A stretch of DNA of 53,041 nt from Deltaproteobacteria bacterium (GTDB taxonomy: Bacteria; Myxococcota_A; UBA9160; SZUA-336): NCBI GenBank assembly GCA_019311115.1, contig JAFDDB010000030.1, forward strand, positions 1-53,041, given 5' to 3'. The first letter of the stretch is position 1. Each line of letters begins with the position of its first letter. Under the pieces are notes generated by a model that saw only the letters and a program-made list of their open reading frames with translations, was not told where the DNA came from and did no database searches. Of this stretch, positions 1-8,517 are shown one piece after another. Made by a program: the position numbers and the translations under genes.

Positions 1-1214
1 TAAAGGCCCGAGTTGTCCCAGTAGCTGGTGACGAATGACGTCCAGCCCCAAGGCTTCGTCTTGACCTCGCCCATCAGGTCGCTGTCGGTGAAGGCCTGGT
101 TGCCCTCGAAGTGGATCTCGGTCAGCCGGAGCTTGTTGCCCTCAGTGATGTCGAAGTCCACCGATACGGCGTCTCCGTCCAGCCGCTCGACGTGGTAGGT
201 GACCTCGGCCAGGTAGAAGCCCCGCGACTGGTACAAGGCCTCGATGCGCTGCTCGTTCTCGAGCAGCAGCGGGTAGTCGATGGTCGAGCCGACCGTGATG
301 GTGAGCCGGTCCTTGATGTCGTCGGCGCCCAGGTTGTCATTGCCGGTGATCGACACCTGCCGGATGATCGGGTTCTCCTCGACCACGAAGGTGATCAGCT
401 GGCCGCCGCGCAGCGCGGTCGAGAAGACCTGCACGTCGCGGAAGAAGCCCAGTTCGTAGATGCGCTTGACGTCCGCGGCGATCATGTCGGCGCGAACGCG
501 GTCGCCGACGCGCGTCTGGAGCACTGCGCGGATGGCGTCGGCCTCGATGCGAAGGTTGCCCTCGACGCGCAACTCGACCACGCGGCGGCTGGCTTCGGGC
601 ACCAGCGGCTCCTGCACAGCGGATCCGAAGGGCGTCGCCGTGGGTGCAGACTGCGCGAGCAGCAGCGCACCCGCGTGGGCCGAGCCCCAGAGCGGGGGCG
701 GCGCCGCGTCGATCGCCGCCCGGGTCCTCTGGGCCAGGTCGCGGAGCGCGCCCTGCCAGGCGGCCGGGTCGCGGGCGTCGTCCACGTCTCGGGACACCCG
801 CGCGTCCACGGCCGCACCGTGGTCCGACAGCAGGCTCACGTCGAGCCGCGCCAGCGCCGCGGCGCGGGTCACGTCGAGCAGGATGACGCGTGGGACACCG
901 GCGGCCCTGGCCCGCGCGCGGAGCCCCTCGACCGGGTCCTCGCCGGCCACGTGGGCCAGCGGGCCGGCCTCGAGCGCGAAGCCGGCCTCGACCTCGATCC
1001 CCTGGCTCTCGAGCGCGGAGACGAAGGTCTCGAGCCAGCCGACCGTGCGCTCGGGATCCGCCTGGCCTCCCGGGTGGATCAGGGCGCGAACGCCGACCAC
1101 CGCGGCGGGTGCGGACTCCGGGTCGTCCCAGGACACGCCGGGCAGCGCCGAGGTCGGAGCTGCGAGCACGCCGCACAGCAGCCCGGCCGCCATCGCCCAC
1201 CTGCTCGCCCTCAT
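1..1214 (-). CDS. bamA: Outer membrane protein assembly factor BamA, N-terminal part (3' end beyond window)
   Basis: The gene runs off the left edge; 404 codons are visible. It begins ATG with a GAGG ribosome site 7-11 bases upstream and encodes a signal peptide (MRASRWAMAAGLLCGVLA, cleavage near residue 24). Residues about 30-165 form an alpha/beta region that is not a POTRA domain. From about residue 195, successive POTRA-like repeats follow, with the hallmarks VVELRVEGNLRI, IRQVSITGNDNL and LTEIHFEGNQAF. BamA folds beta-barrel proteins into the outer membrane, with POTRA repeats in the periplasm. It lies downstream of lysS, lolC/E and lolD, a common order in deltaproteobacterial-type genomes. 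The 256-base gap before it holds only a weak -10-like TATGAT (1323-1328, minus strand). TamA is the alternative, but the neighbourhood favours BamA. The C-terminal barrel is not visible. Confidence 0.9.
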   Translation of the reverse strand, partial: MRASRWAMAAGLLCGVLAAPTSALPGVSWDDPESAPAAVVGVRALIHPGGQADPERTVGWLETFVSALESQGIEVEAGFALEAGPLAHVAGEDPVEGLRARARAAGVPRVILLDVTRAAALARLDVSLLSDHGAAVDARVSRDVDDARDPAAWQGALRDLAQRTRAAIDAAPPPLWGSAHAGALLLAQSAPTATPFGSAVQEPLVPEASRRVVELRVEGNLRIEADAIRAVLQTRVGDRVRADMIAADVKRIYELGFFRDVQVFSTALRGGQLITFVVEENPIIRQVSITGNDNLGADDIKDRLTITVGSTIDYPLLLENEQRIEALYQSRGFYLAEVTYHVERLDGDAVSVDFDITEGNKLRLTEIHFEGNQAFTDSDLMGEVKTKPWGWTSFVTSYWDNSGL

Positions 1215-1470
1215 CCAGCGGACCTCATCTCGACGCGCGCACCCCGTTCCGCAGCCCGCCCTGTTGAGACGGGGCGAAAATCCCCTGGATTCACGGACCT
1301 GAGCGGCGGCCGCGGGACCGGAATCATAAGCCACATCGCGGGACTTCGCGCTCCCGCACCCCCTGGCTCCACGCTGCTCCCCTTCGCACTACCCCGCCGG
1401 GCACGGGCGCATTGTCCGCGCAGCGGGTTCGAAATGGGGGGCGTTCCTGGCGGGGGGTGGCGGTGCGCGG

Positions 1471-2154
1471 TCAGGACTCGAGACGGCCATCGACCAGGTA
1501 GGCCTTCTTCGCCAGCCGGCTCGACAGCTTCTCGTTGTGGGTCACGAGAACCAGCGCCGTGCCCGCTTCCTGGTTGAGGCCGAGCAGCAGGTCCTCTGCC
1601 GACGCGGCGGTGTGGGGGTCGAGATTGCCGGTCGGCTCATCGGCCAGGATGACCGGCGGCGAGAGCATGAGAGCGCGCGCGATCGCCACGCGCTGGCGCT
1701 CGCCGCCCGAGAGCTTGCCAGGGCGGTGCTTGCGCCGGGGCTCCAGCCCGACCGCCGCCAGCATCTCGCGAGCGCGGTCCAGGGCCCGGGCGCGCGGCCA
1801 GCCCGCCAGCAGTGCGGGCATCATCAGGTTCTCTTCGGCGTCGAACTCGGGCAGCAGGTGGTGGAACTGGAAGACGAAGCCGAGCGTCTGGTTGCGAAAC
1901 CGGGCCAGGGACGACCCGTCCAGGTCGTAGATGTCCTGGCCGTCCCAGGTCACGCGGCCCTCGCTCGGGTGCTCGAGACCCCCCAGGATGTGCAGGAGCG
2001 TCGACTTGCCGGCTCCGGAGACACCCAGGATGGCCACCGACTCGCCCGCCGCCACGGTCAGGTCGATCTGGGAGATGATCTCGAGCACGCCTTCGCCGGT
2101 GTGGAAGCGCTTGGCGATCCCCTCTGCGCGCAGGTCAGGCACGACAGCGCTCAC
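1471..2154 (-). CDS. lolD: Lipoprotein-releasing ABC transporter ATPase LolD
   Basis: The 227-residue ATPase powers the LolCDE complex, which extracts mature lipoproteins from the inner membrane for transfer to LolA. Visible motifs are Walker A GVSGAGKST (about residue 44), Q-loop FQFHHLLPEF, signature LSGGERQRVAIARAL, Walker B VILADEPTGNLD and the H-loop LVTHN. FQFHHLLPEF is typical of the LolD/MacB branch. It starts with GTG, and that GTGA overlaps the stop codon of the upstream permease gene, which implies translational coupling. The product is full length for the family. If the permease upstream is really broken (see that entry), this ATPase would lack its only local partner. Confidence 0.93.
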   Translation of the reverse strand: MSAVVPDLRAEGIAKRFHTGEGVLEIISQIDLTVAAGESVAILGVSGAGKSTLLHILGGLEHPSEGRVTWDGQDIYDLDGSSLARFRNQTLGFVFQFHHLLPEFDAEENLMMPALLAGWPRARALDRAREMLAAVGLEPRRKHRPGKLSGGERQRVAIARALMLSPPVILADEPTGNLDPHTAASAEDLLLGLNQEAGTALVLVTHNEKLSSRLAKKAYLVDGRLES

Positions 2155-3921
2155 TCATAGCGGAGGGCCTCCGCCGGGTCCATCCGCGAGGCCTGCCAGG
2201 ACGGCAGCAGGGTCGCTCCGATCGAGAGCACCAGCGCGATCACCGAGATGGCCGCGAGCTGCCACGGAATGACGTGGTAGGGCAGGTCCTGGAGCTGGTA
2301 GACGTTGGCCGGCAGGACGTCGAAGCCCGCGACGCGCTCGACCGTCGACTGGATCACGTCGAGGTTCGAGGTGATCAGCAGTCCCATCCCGAGCCCGGCC
2401 GCGAGGCCCACCACGCCGATCAGGAAGCCCTGGATCGCGAACACGCGCAGGACGGCGTCGTCGTCGCAGCCCATGGTCTTGAGGATCGCGATGTCGCGCG
2501 ACTTCTCCATGATCATGGTGATGAGTACCGCGATGATGATGAAGCCCGCGACGACCATGATGAACGACAGCAGGACGAACATCATGACGCGCTCGACCTT
2601 CAGCGCCTGGAAGAAGCCCGGATAGAACGTCTTCCAGTCGCGCGCGTAGAAGCTGCTCCCGAGCGACAGCTCGACCGCGCGCCCGATCACGCCGGAGCGG
2701 TACGGGTCGTTGGTGCGCACCTCGATCCCGGTCACGACGTCATCGACCTTCATGAAGCGCTGAGCCGCCTGCAGGTCGCTGTAGACGAGCGACTCGTCGA
2801 AGAGGAAGAAGCCGGCCTTGAAGATGCCCGCCACGCGGAAGCGCATCATGCGAGGCGACAGACCGAGCGGCGTCGGCGCGCCCCCGCATGGAGAGATCAA
2901 CAATAGAGATCAACAATACGGAATCGCCGACCCGCAGGAAGAAGCGGTCCGCGAGCTCGGCCCCCAGGATCACGCCGGGAAGCCTGCCGATCTCGGAGCC
3001 TTCGGGGTCGGACGCCAGCGCCTCGAGCGATCCGATCACCAGGTCCTGCTCGAGCTCGGTCGCCTGGGAGACGCTCGCCGGATCGACCCCCTTGAGCTGG
3101 ACGGCCAGCAGGTCCCCGCCCTCGGCCCGCAGGATCGCGTCCGAGGCGAGGAAGGGCGAGGCGCCCTCGACGCCGGGGATCTTGAGGATCTCGTCGCGGA
3201 GGGGAAAGTAGTCCGTGTACGGCCCCATCCTCGAGTGCACGACGAAGTGCGCGCGCGCACCCAGGATCTTCCCCTCCCAGATCGCCGAGAAGCCGTTCAT
3301 GACCGACAGCACGACGGTGATCACCGCGACGCCGAGCGCGACGCCGGTCACGCAGATGACGGTGATGATCGAAATGAAGGTCTGGCGCCGCTTCGCGAAC
3401 AGGTAGCGGAGCGAGATGAACCACTCGAAGCGCCGCTCCCTGGCGTGCTGCACCAGGCCGCCCAGCACGAGCGGCCAGAGCGCCGTGGCCGCACCGAGCA
3501 GGAAGACGAAGAGGCTCCCGACGGCCAGCTCGGCGGTCCGCGCCAGCGCGGGAAAGACGATCGACGCGGGGAATACGACGCCGACCGCCAGCAGGCCCAG
3601 CCCGACCACGAAGCGAAGCCAACGGTGCGACGCTCGCCAGCAGACCAGCCCCCACGCGACGAGCGAGCAGCCGAACTGCATCGCCGGGGCCGTCCACGGG
3701 TAGGGACCGCCGGCCACGAGCGCCACTGCGAGGGCGACTCCCGTCGCAGCTCCGATGGCGACGCCGGCAACGCGCCACGGGCGGACGAAGGGAAGGAACT
3801 GCCCGAGCACGATCACCGCCGAGCCCGAGAAGAACAGCATCATCAACCCGAAGCCGAGCGCGATCAAGGCGACCAGGCTGGCCGACACGAAGCCGAGCAC
3901 GGGCTGCAGCCAGTCGACCAT
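2151..3921 (-). pseudogene. lolC: Lipoprotein-releasing permease LolC/LolE, frameshifted by a 13-bp tandem duplication
   Basis: The gene reads from ATG 3921 (overlapping the lysS stop by one base). About five extra hydrophobic segments fill residues 1-165. Then comes the standard LolC/E start: FEWFISLRYLFAKRR, a first transmembrane helix and MacB-like periplasmic sequence up to RFFLRVGDSVLLIS. There a perfect 13-bp tandem repeat (2892-2917) shifts the frame. The second frame continues through PTPLGLSPRMMRFRVAGIF, three C-terminal membrane segments and a terminus RMDPAEALRYE. Removing one repeat copy gives an uninterrupted 585-residue protein with the expected text GDSVLLISPCGGAPTPLG. Known role: permease of the lipoprotein release complex with LolD. 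I infer either a genuine inactivating or phase-variable mutation or an assembly error. Whether to call it LolC or LolE is uncertain, because only one permease gene is present. Confidence 0.85.
2892..2917. repeat. Perfect 13-bp tandem duplication inside lolC/E
   Basis: The plus-strand unit AGAGATCAACAAT occurs twice with no gap (2892-2904 and 2905-2917). It is AT-rich against a very GC-rich background. Thirteen is not a multiple of three, so the second copy breaks the permease frame, and deleting one copy restores it exactly. No other repeat of this unit was noticed in the window. Confidence 0.97.
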
Positions 3922-5438
3922 CAGTCCTCGTCCCCTGCCTTGCCCGGCTCCAGGCGGCGCATGTGCGGGAAGAGCTTGACCTCGCGCAGGTGCGAGGCAC
4001 CCGTCAGCATCATGGCCAGGCGCCCGACACCGAGACCCATTCCGCCCGTCGGCGGCATGCCGTGTTCGAGCGCGAGCAAGAAGTCCTCGTCGAGCGGTTG
4101 CGCGTCCTCGTCGCCGGCGCGGCTGGCTTCGATCTGCTCCATGAACCGCGCGCGCTGGTCGTCCGGGTCGTTGAGTTCGGTGAACGCATTCGCGATCTCG
4201 ATGCCGCCGATGAACAGCTCGAAGCGTTCGACCAGCGCATCGCTCTCGCTCGAACGCTTCGCCAGCGTGGAGAGCTCGACGGGATAGTCGATCACGAAGG
4301 TCGGTTGCACGAGCGACGGCTCGACCGCCTGCGAGAAGACGTCGTCGACGAGCCTCCCCCAGGTGGGCGCCTTCTCCGGGTCGACGCCGGCCACGCGGTG
4401 CTCGCACACGGCCGCGCGCAACGACTCGAGGGTCGTGGCGCGCTCGATGTCGACTCCACAGGCCTCACGGATCAGGTCGCTCATGGCGCGCCGTGGCCAG
4501 GGCGGCTCGAGCTCGAGCGTCTCGTCGCCACGCTCGACACGCGTGATGCCGAGCGCATGCCGCGCGGCGTTGGCGACCAGCTCTTCTGTCAGCGCCATCA
4601 TGTCGCGGTAGTCGGCGTACGACTGGTAGACCTCGAGCATCGTGAACTCGGGGTTGTGCTTGCGCGACACGCCCTCGTTCCGGAAGTCGCGCCCCACCTC
4701 GTAGACGCGGTCGAGACCCCCGATGATCAATCGCTTCAGGTAGAGCTCGAACGAGATGCGCAGGTAGAGTTGCTCACCATAGGTGGAGTGCATGGTGACG
4801 AAGGGCTTGGCGTTGGCGCCGCCGTAGATCGGCTGGAGGACCGGAGTCTCGACCTCGAGAAAGCCCCGGGCGTCGAGGAACGAGCGCATCGAGCTCAGGA
4901 TCCGGCTGCGGGCGACCGCGATGCGGCGCGTGTCCGGGTTGGCGATCAGGTCGAGATAGCGCTGGCGGTAGCGCGCCTCGACGTCGGTCAGCCCGTGCCA
5001 CTTCTCGGGCAGCGGGCGGTAGCTCTTGGCCAGGAAGCCGATCTCGGCCGCGTCGACTGACAGCTCGCCCTTCTTCGTGCGGATCAACGGACCGCGCGCC
5101 CACATGAAGTCGCCGGTCTCGTAGAGCTTGAAGCTCGCGTATGCGTCCTCGCCGAGCGCGTCCCGCTTGACCCAGGCCTGCAAGACCTCGCCTTCGCCCA
5201 TGAGCGACACGAAGGCCATCTTCCCGAACGAGCGCAGGCCGACGATTCGGCCTGCGATACACACCTGCGTGTCGTCTCCGGCGAGCTGGTCGGCGGTCTT
5301 CTCCCCGTGCTCGGCGATGACCTCGGGAATCCGCGCGAGCGGACGCGGGACGCGGGCCGGAAACAGCTCGACACCCGCGTCGCGAAGCTGCTCCGCGCGG
5401 TGGCGCCGTGCCTCGAGGATCTCGGCTTCGGTCGCCAT
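3921..5438 (-). CDS. lysS: Lysyl-tRNA synthetase, class II
   Basis: The 505-residue enzyme charges tRNA-Lys. An N-terminal OB-fold (about 55-160, with CIAGRIVGLRSFGKMAFV) binds the anticodon. The class II core follows, with motif 1 around FLDARGFLEVETPVLQPIYG, motif 2 GRDFRNEGVSRKHNPEFTML and motif 3 GMGLGVGRLAMMLT near the C-terminus. Length and motif order match bacterial LysS. It starts with ATG immediately after the prfB stop codon, and its stop overlaps the permease start by one base, so prfB-lysS-lolC/E-lolD form one transcription unit. The pairing of prfB with lysS is seen in many bacteria, including E. coli. Confidence 0.96.
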   Translation of the reverse strand: MATEAEILEARRHRAEQLRDAGVELFPARVPRPLARIPEVIAEHGEKTADQLAGDDTQVCIAGRIVGLRSFGKMAFVSLMGEGEVLQAWVKRDALGEDAYASFKLYETGDFMWARGPLIRTKKGELSVDAAEIGFLAKSYRPLPEKWHGLTDVEARYRQRYLDLIANPDTRRIAVARSRILSSMRSFLDARGFLEVETPVLQPIYGGANAKPFVTMHSTYGEQLYLRISFELYLKRLIIGGLDRVYEVGRDFRNEGVSRKHNPEFTMLEVYQSYADYRDMMALTEELVANAARHALGITRVERGDETLELEPPWPRRAMSDLIREACGVDIERATTLESLRAAVCEHRVAGVDPEKAPTWGRLVDDVFSQAVEPSLVQPTFVIDYPVELSTLAKRSSESDALVERFELFIGGIEIANAFTELNDPDDQRARFMEQIEASRAGDEDAQPLDEDFLLALEHGMPPTGGMGLGVGRLAMMLTGASHLREVKLFPHMRRLEPGKAGDED

Positions 5439-6558
5439 CTAGGTTCCGGTCCCCTCGAGAAGGTACGCGCGCATGAAGGCGTCGAGCTGACCGTCGAGTA
5501 CGCCCTGTGCGTTTCCGGCCTCGACCTTGGTGCGGTGGTCCTTCACGCGCTGCGTGGGGTGGAGCGTGTAGGAGCGGATCTGGCTGCCGAAGCCGATGTC
5601 CTTCTTCTCTCCGGCGAGCCGCTCGGACTCCTCCAGCTTCGCCGCTCGCGCCTTCTCGTAGAGCCGGGCCTTGAGCACCTTCATCGCCGACGCCTTGTTC
5701 TTGTGCTGGCTGCGCTCGTTCTGACACTGGACGACGATTCCCGAAGGCATGTGCGTGATCCGCACGGCCGAGTCGGTCCGGTTCACGTGTTGTCCTCCCG
5801 CGCCGCCGGCGCGGTAGGTGTCGATGCGCAGATCCTTGTCCTCGATCTCGATCTCGACGTCGTCCCCCACGTCGGGAACCATGGTAAAGGACGCAAAGCT
5901 GGTGTGCCGCCGCTTCTGCGCGTCGAACGGCGAGATGCGCACCAGCCGGTGGATGCCGACCTCGCTGCGCAGGTGGCCGAACGCGTACTCGCCGGCGATG
6001 GTGAGCGTGGTGCTCTTGATTCCCGCCTCTTCGCCCGGCTGCAGGTCGAGAATTTCGGTCGTGTAGCCGCGCCGTTCGCACCAGCGCAGGTACATGCGCA
6101 GCAGCATCTCGGCCCAGTCCTGCGCCTCGGTGCCCCCGGCGCCAGCGTTGATCGAAACGATGGCCGTCATGGCGTCGTGCTCGCCCGACAGCATGCGCCG
6201 CATCTCCGCCTCGGCCAGGCGCTCGCGCAACTCCGCGACCTTCGCCTGTGCCTCGTCCGCGGTCTCGGCGTCGGACGCCTCGTCGGCCAACTCCAGAAGG
6301 ACCTGGGCGTCGGAGAGCATCTCTTCGGTCTGCGCGAAGAACTCGACCTCGCGCTCGAGACGGCTCTTCTCGCGCATCAACGACTCGGAGCGGTCGCGGT
6401 CGTCCCAGAAGCCCGGCTCGGCGGCCGTCTCTTCGAGCGTCTTCAGCCGCTCGATCTTCGCGTCGACGTCAAAGATGCCTCCGGAGTTCCGCGGCCCGCT
6501 CGCCGAGAACCCGAAGGTCGTCCTGCGTCTCCCGAATCTCCACGCCTGCCTCGGACAA
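5439..6558 (-). CDS. prfB: Peptide chain release factor 2, expressed through programmed +1 frameshift
   Basis: RF2 terminates translation at UGA and UAA. A short leader frame starts at TTG 6558, with GGAGGAG seven bases upstream, and runs 29 codons to the in-frame TGA at 6471-6469. The main frame resumes at GAC (6470) as DVDAKIERLKTLEE and runs to 5439, for about 372 residues in all. The leader ends ELRRHL, and the shift site is CTT TGA C with GGAGG just before it, as in E. coli prfB. The main frame contains the stop-codon-reading SPF tripeptide (RLVRISPFDAQ) and the catalytic GGQ (GAGGQHVNRTDSAVR). A GTG at 6543 is an alternative start. The leader overlaps the 3' end of lnt. Low RF2 should favour shifting, which gives autoregulation. 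Confidence 0.95.
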
Positions 6559-8101
6559 CTCTTGCTCCTCCGGCTGCCAGCAGCAGCCCCCAGCTCAGGA
6601 CCACGACCCAGTCGCCGGTCCGCGTGTACAGCGTCGGGGAGGCCAGCGGCGCCGGCACGGTCGCGACGAACACGGTCCCCTCGAAGATCTCCGTATGCCT
6701 GCCGATCCGCCCTCTCGCGTCCACGACCGCGCTCACCCCGGTGTTCGCCGCGCGGAGCATCGGAACGCCGTGCTCCGCCGAGCGCATGGCGGAGATGGCC
6801 AGGAACTGATGCGGTGCGCTGGTCCGCCCGTACCACGCGTCGTTCGTCAGGTTGAGCAGCAGGCGCGCACCCTTCCGCACTGCTCGCCGCACGACGCTCG
6901 GGTAGATGACTTCATAGCAGATGAGCACCGCGGCAGCATGGTCTCCGCCCAGCACCGGAACGCCCCGCAGGAGTCTCGTTCCGTCCCCAGGCGTCAAGTC
7001 GGACAGGCCCGCCAGACCGCTCGCGAGCGCCTGCGCCGACAGGCCGCCGAAGAGCGCCCGCAGTGGAAGGTACTCGCCGAACGGAACCAGCACCGACTTG
7101 TCGTAGCGGTCCACGATCTCGCCGTCATCGCGCATGGCGAACGCGGAGTTGTAGACGCGGACCTCGTCCGTGTTGCGCTCGACACCCAGCCCGCCGATCA
7201 CCAGCGAGGCGCCGGTGGCGCGAGCGAGCGCGCCCAGGTCTTCGCGGGTAGCGTCTTCGCGCTCCAGCAGGAGGGGAACTGCCGTCTCGGGCCAGATGAC
7301 CAGGTCCAGGTCCTCGGCCGCCGCCGCCAGCTCCGACAGGTAGAGGTGGCGGTCGAACGCGGCGGACACCGAGGCCGGATCCCACTTCTCCGCCTGCAGC
7401 ACGTTCGCCTGCACGATCGCCGCACGCACCGGGGCCACCGGGGTCTCGCGCCACGCAAGCGCCAGCCCCAGGCCGGCCATGTGCGTCAGGGCGACCAGCG
7501 CCATCGCCTCGACGAGGCGGAAGCGCGCGAGCAGCACCGCACCCAGGGCCAGCACGAACGAGAGCCCGTAGACCCCGCCAACGCTGGCCAGCACCGCGAG
7601 GGGCGGGTCGGCGTGGGCGGCGTAGCCGAGGAACGCCCACGGGAACCCTCCGAACAGGTCCACGCCGCGAAGGTGCTCCGCCGCGACCCAGGCCGCCGGC
7701 AGCACGAAGAGAGACAGACGCCCTGCACCGGGTGCCGCCCATCGGACCGCGCCCGCAGCCGCCCCGACGTGAAGCCCGCAGAAACCGGACACCGCCAGCA
7801 CCGCGAGGACTCCGGCCCAGACCGGCGCGTGGCCGTGCTCGTGAACGACGACGAAGAGCCAAAACAGCACGCCGGCGAAGCCTGCGGTCGCAGCCGCACC
7901 GGCCCAGGCCGCCGCGCGCAACGGACGCAGGCCTTCGATCAGCCAGACCAGCGGGACGAGCGCGAGCCAGCCCGCCATCGAGCCCGCGTCGAAGCGCAGC
8001 TCGCCCGCGCGGAAGGGGAACGCCAGCACCAGCAGGACGGCGAAGGCGAGCGCGGCCGCGGGCCGGCGCAGGAGCTTCAGTCGTGCGCGGCCAACGTCCA
8101 A
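6443..8101 (-). CDS. lnt: Apolipoprotein N-acyltransferase Lnt (copy 1)
   Basis: This 552-residue inner-membrane enzyme adds the third acyl chain to the N-terminal cysteine of lipoproteins. The N-terminal half has about six to seven hydrophobic segments, followed by a carbon-nitrogen-hydrolase domain. The triad is visible: Glu in VIWPETAVPL (about residue 269), Lys in YDKSVLVPFGEY (about 333) and Cys in VLICYEVIYP (about 395). NLTNDAWYG and the terminal hydrophobic segment SWGLLLAAGG are also typical. Its last 116 bases overlap the prfB leader, and its start overlaps ybeY by 25 bases. The Arg/Gly-rich tail after the last membrane helix is a by-product of that overlap rather than a conserved domain. 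A second paralogue lies at 33603-35066. Confidence 0.93.
   Translation of the reverse strand: MDVGRARLKLLRRPAAALAFAVLLVLAFPFRAGELRFDAGSMAGWLALVPLVWLIEGLRPLRAAAWAGAAATAGFAGVLFWLFVVVHEHGHAPVWAGVLAVLAVSGFCGLHVGAAAGAVRWAAPGAGRLSLFVLPAAWVAAEHLRGVDLFGGFPWAFLGYAAHADPPLAVLASVGGVYGLSFVLALGAVLLARFRLVEAMALVALTHMAGLGLALAWRETPVAPVRAAIVQANVLQAEKWDPASVSAAFDRHLYLSELAAAAEDLDLVIWPETAVPLLLEREDATREDLGALARATGASLVIGGLGVERNTDEVRVYNSAFAMRDDGEIVDRYDKSVLVPFGEYLPLRALFGGLSAQALASGLAGLSDLTPGDGTRLLRGVPVLGGDHAAAVLICYEVIYPSVVRRAVRKGARLLLNLTNDAWYGRTSAPHQFLAISAMRSAEHGVPMLRAANTGVSAVVDARGRIGRHTEIFEGTVFVATVPAPLASPTLYTRTGDWVVVLSWGLLLAAGGARVVRGRRGDSGDAGRPSGSRRAGRGTPEASLTSTRRSSG
6468..6483 (-). promoter_or_regulatory. Programmed +1 ribosomal frameshift site of prfB
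   Basis: On the minus strand, CGGAGG-CAT-CTT-TGA-C contains a Shine-Dalgarno-like GGAGG (6482-6478), the slippery CTT (6474-6472) and the in-frame TGA (6471-6469). Element order and spacing match the well-characterised E. coli prfB site. The sequence upstream reads as the RF2 leader and the sequence downstream as the RF2 body, in the +1 frame. Confidence 0.93.
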
Positions 8102-8517
8102 CGCAGGTGATCCTCGAGGGCGCGCATGCGGTGCCGATCGGCGGCGCGCTCGTGGTCCATGCCGAGCACGTGGAGCACGCCGTGGATCAGCAGGTCGCGA
8201 AGCTCCGTGCCGAGTGCCACCTTCCGCTCCTGCGCCTGCCGCTCGGCCGTGTCCACCGAGATGATCACGTCACCGAGCGCCTCTCCGCGAAAGGCGGCGC
8301 CCGGTCCCTCGAGCAACGAGAAGGCCAACACGTCGGTGGGCCGGCGGGCGCGGCCGAAGTCGCCCGCGATCTGGGCGATCGCATCGTCGCTGGTCAGCGT
8401 GATGGAGAGCTCCGCTTCATGGAAGCCCAAGGCGCCTAATATCGTCGTCGCGTCCCGATGAAGCGCCCTCAGACCGGTCCTTCGCCCGGGGCTCGAGTCG
8501 TTCAACCACACCTTCAT
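8077..8517 (-). CDS. ybeY: Endoribonuclease / rRNA maturation factor YbeY
   Basis: The 146-residue zinc-dependent ribonuclease takes part in 16S rRNA 3'-end maturation and ribosome quality control. The diagnostic motif HGVLHVLGMDHE (H-x3-H-x5-H) is at about residue 112, preceded by RPTDVLAFSL and LGDVIISVDTA, which are family signatures. It starts with ATG inside the end of the upstream phosphodiesterase gene (101-base overlap) and its end overlaps lnt. The order phoH - 7TM-HD - ybeY matches the phoH-pgpH-ybeY cluster of many bacteria. Confidence 0.94.
   Translation of the reverse strand: MKVWLNDSSPGRRTGLRALHRDATTILGALGFHEAELSITLTSDDAIAQIAGDFGRARRPTDVLAFSLLEGPGAAFRGEALGDVIISVDTAERQAQERKVALGTELRDLLIHGVLHVLGMDHERAADRHRMRALEDHLRWTLAAHD

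Noticed and set aside
111-4287. Long plus-strand frames opposite bamA, lolD and lolC/E
   Set aside because: They are antisense to conserved genes, have no recognisable motifs and show the Arg/Ala/Pro/His bias of shadow frames in GC-rich DNA.
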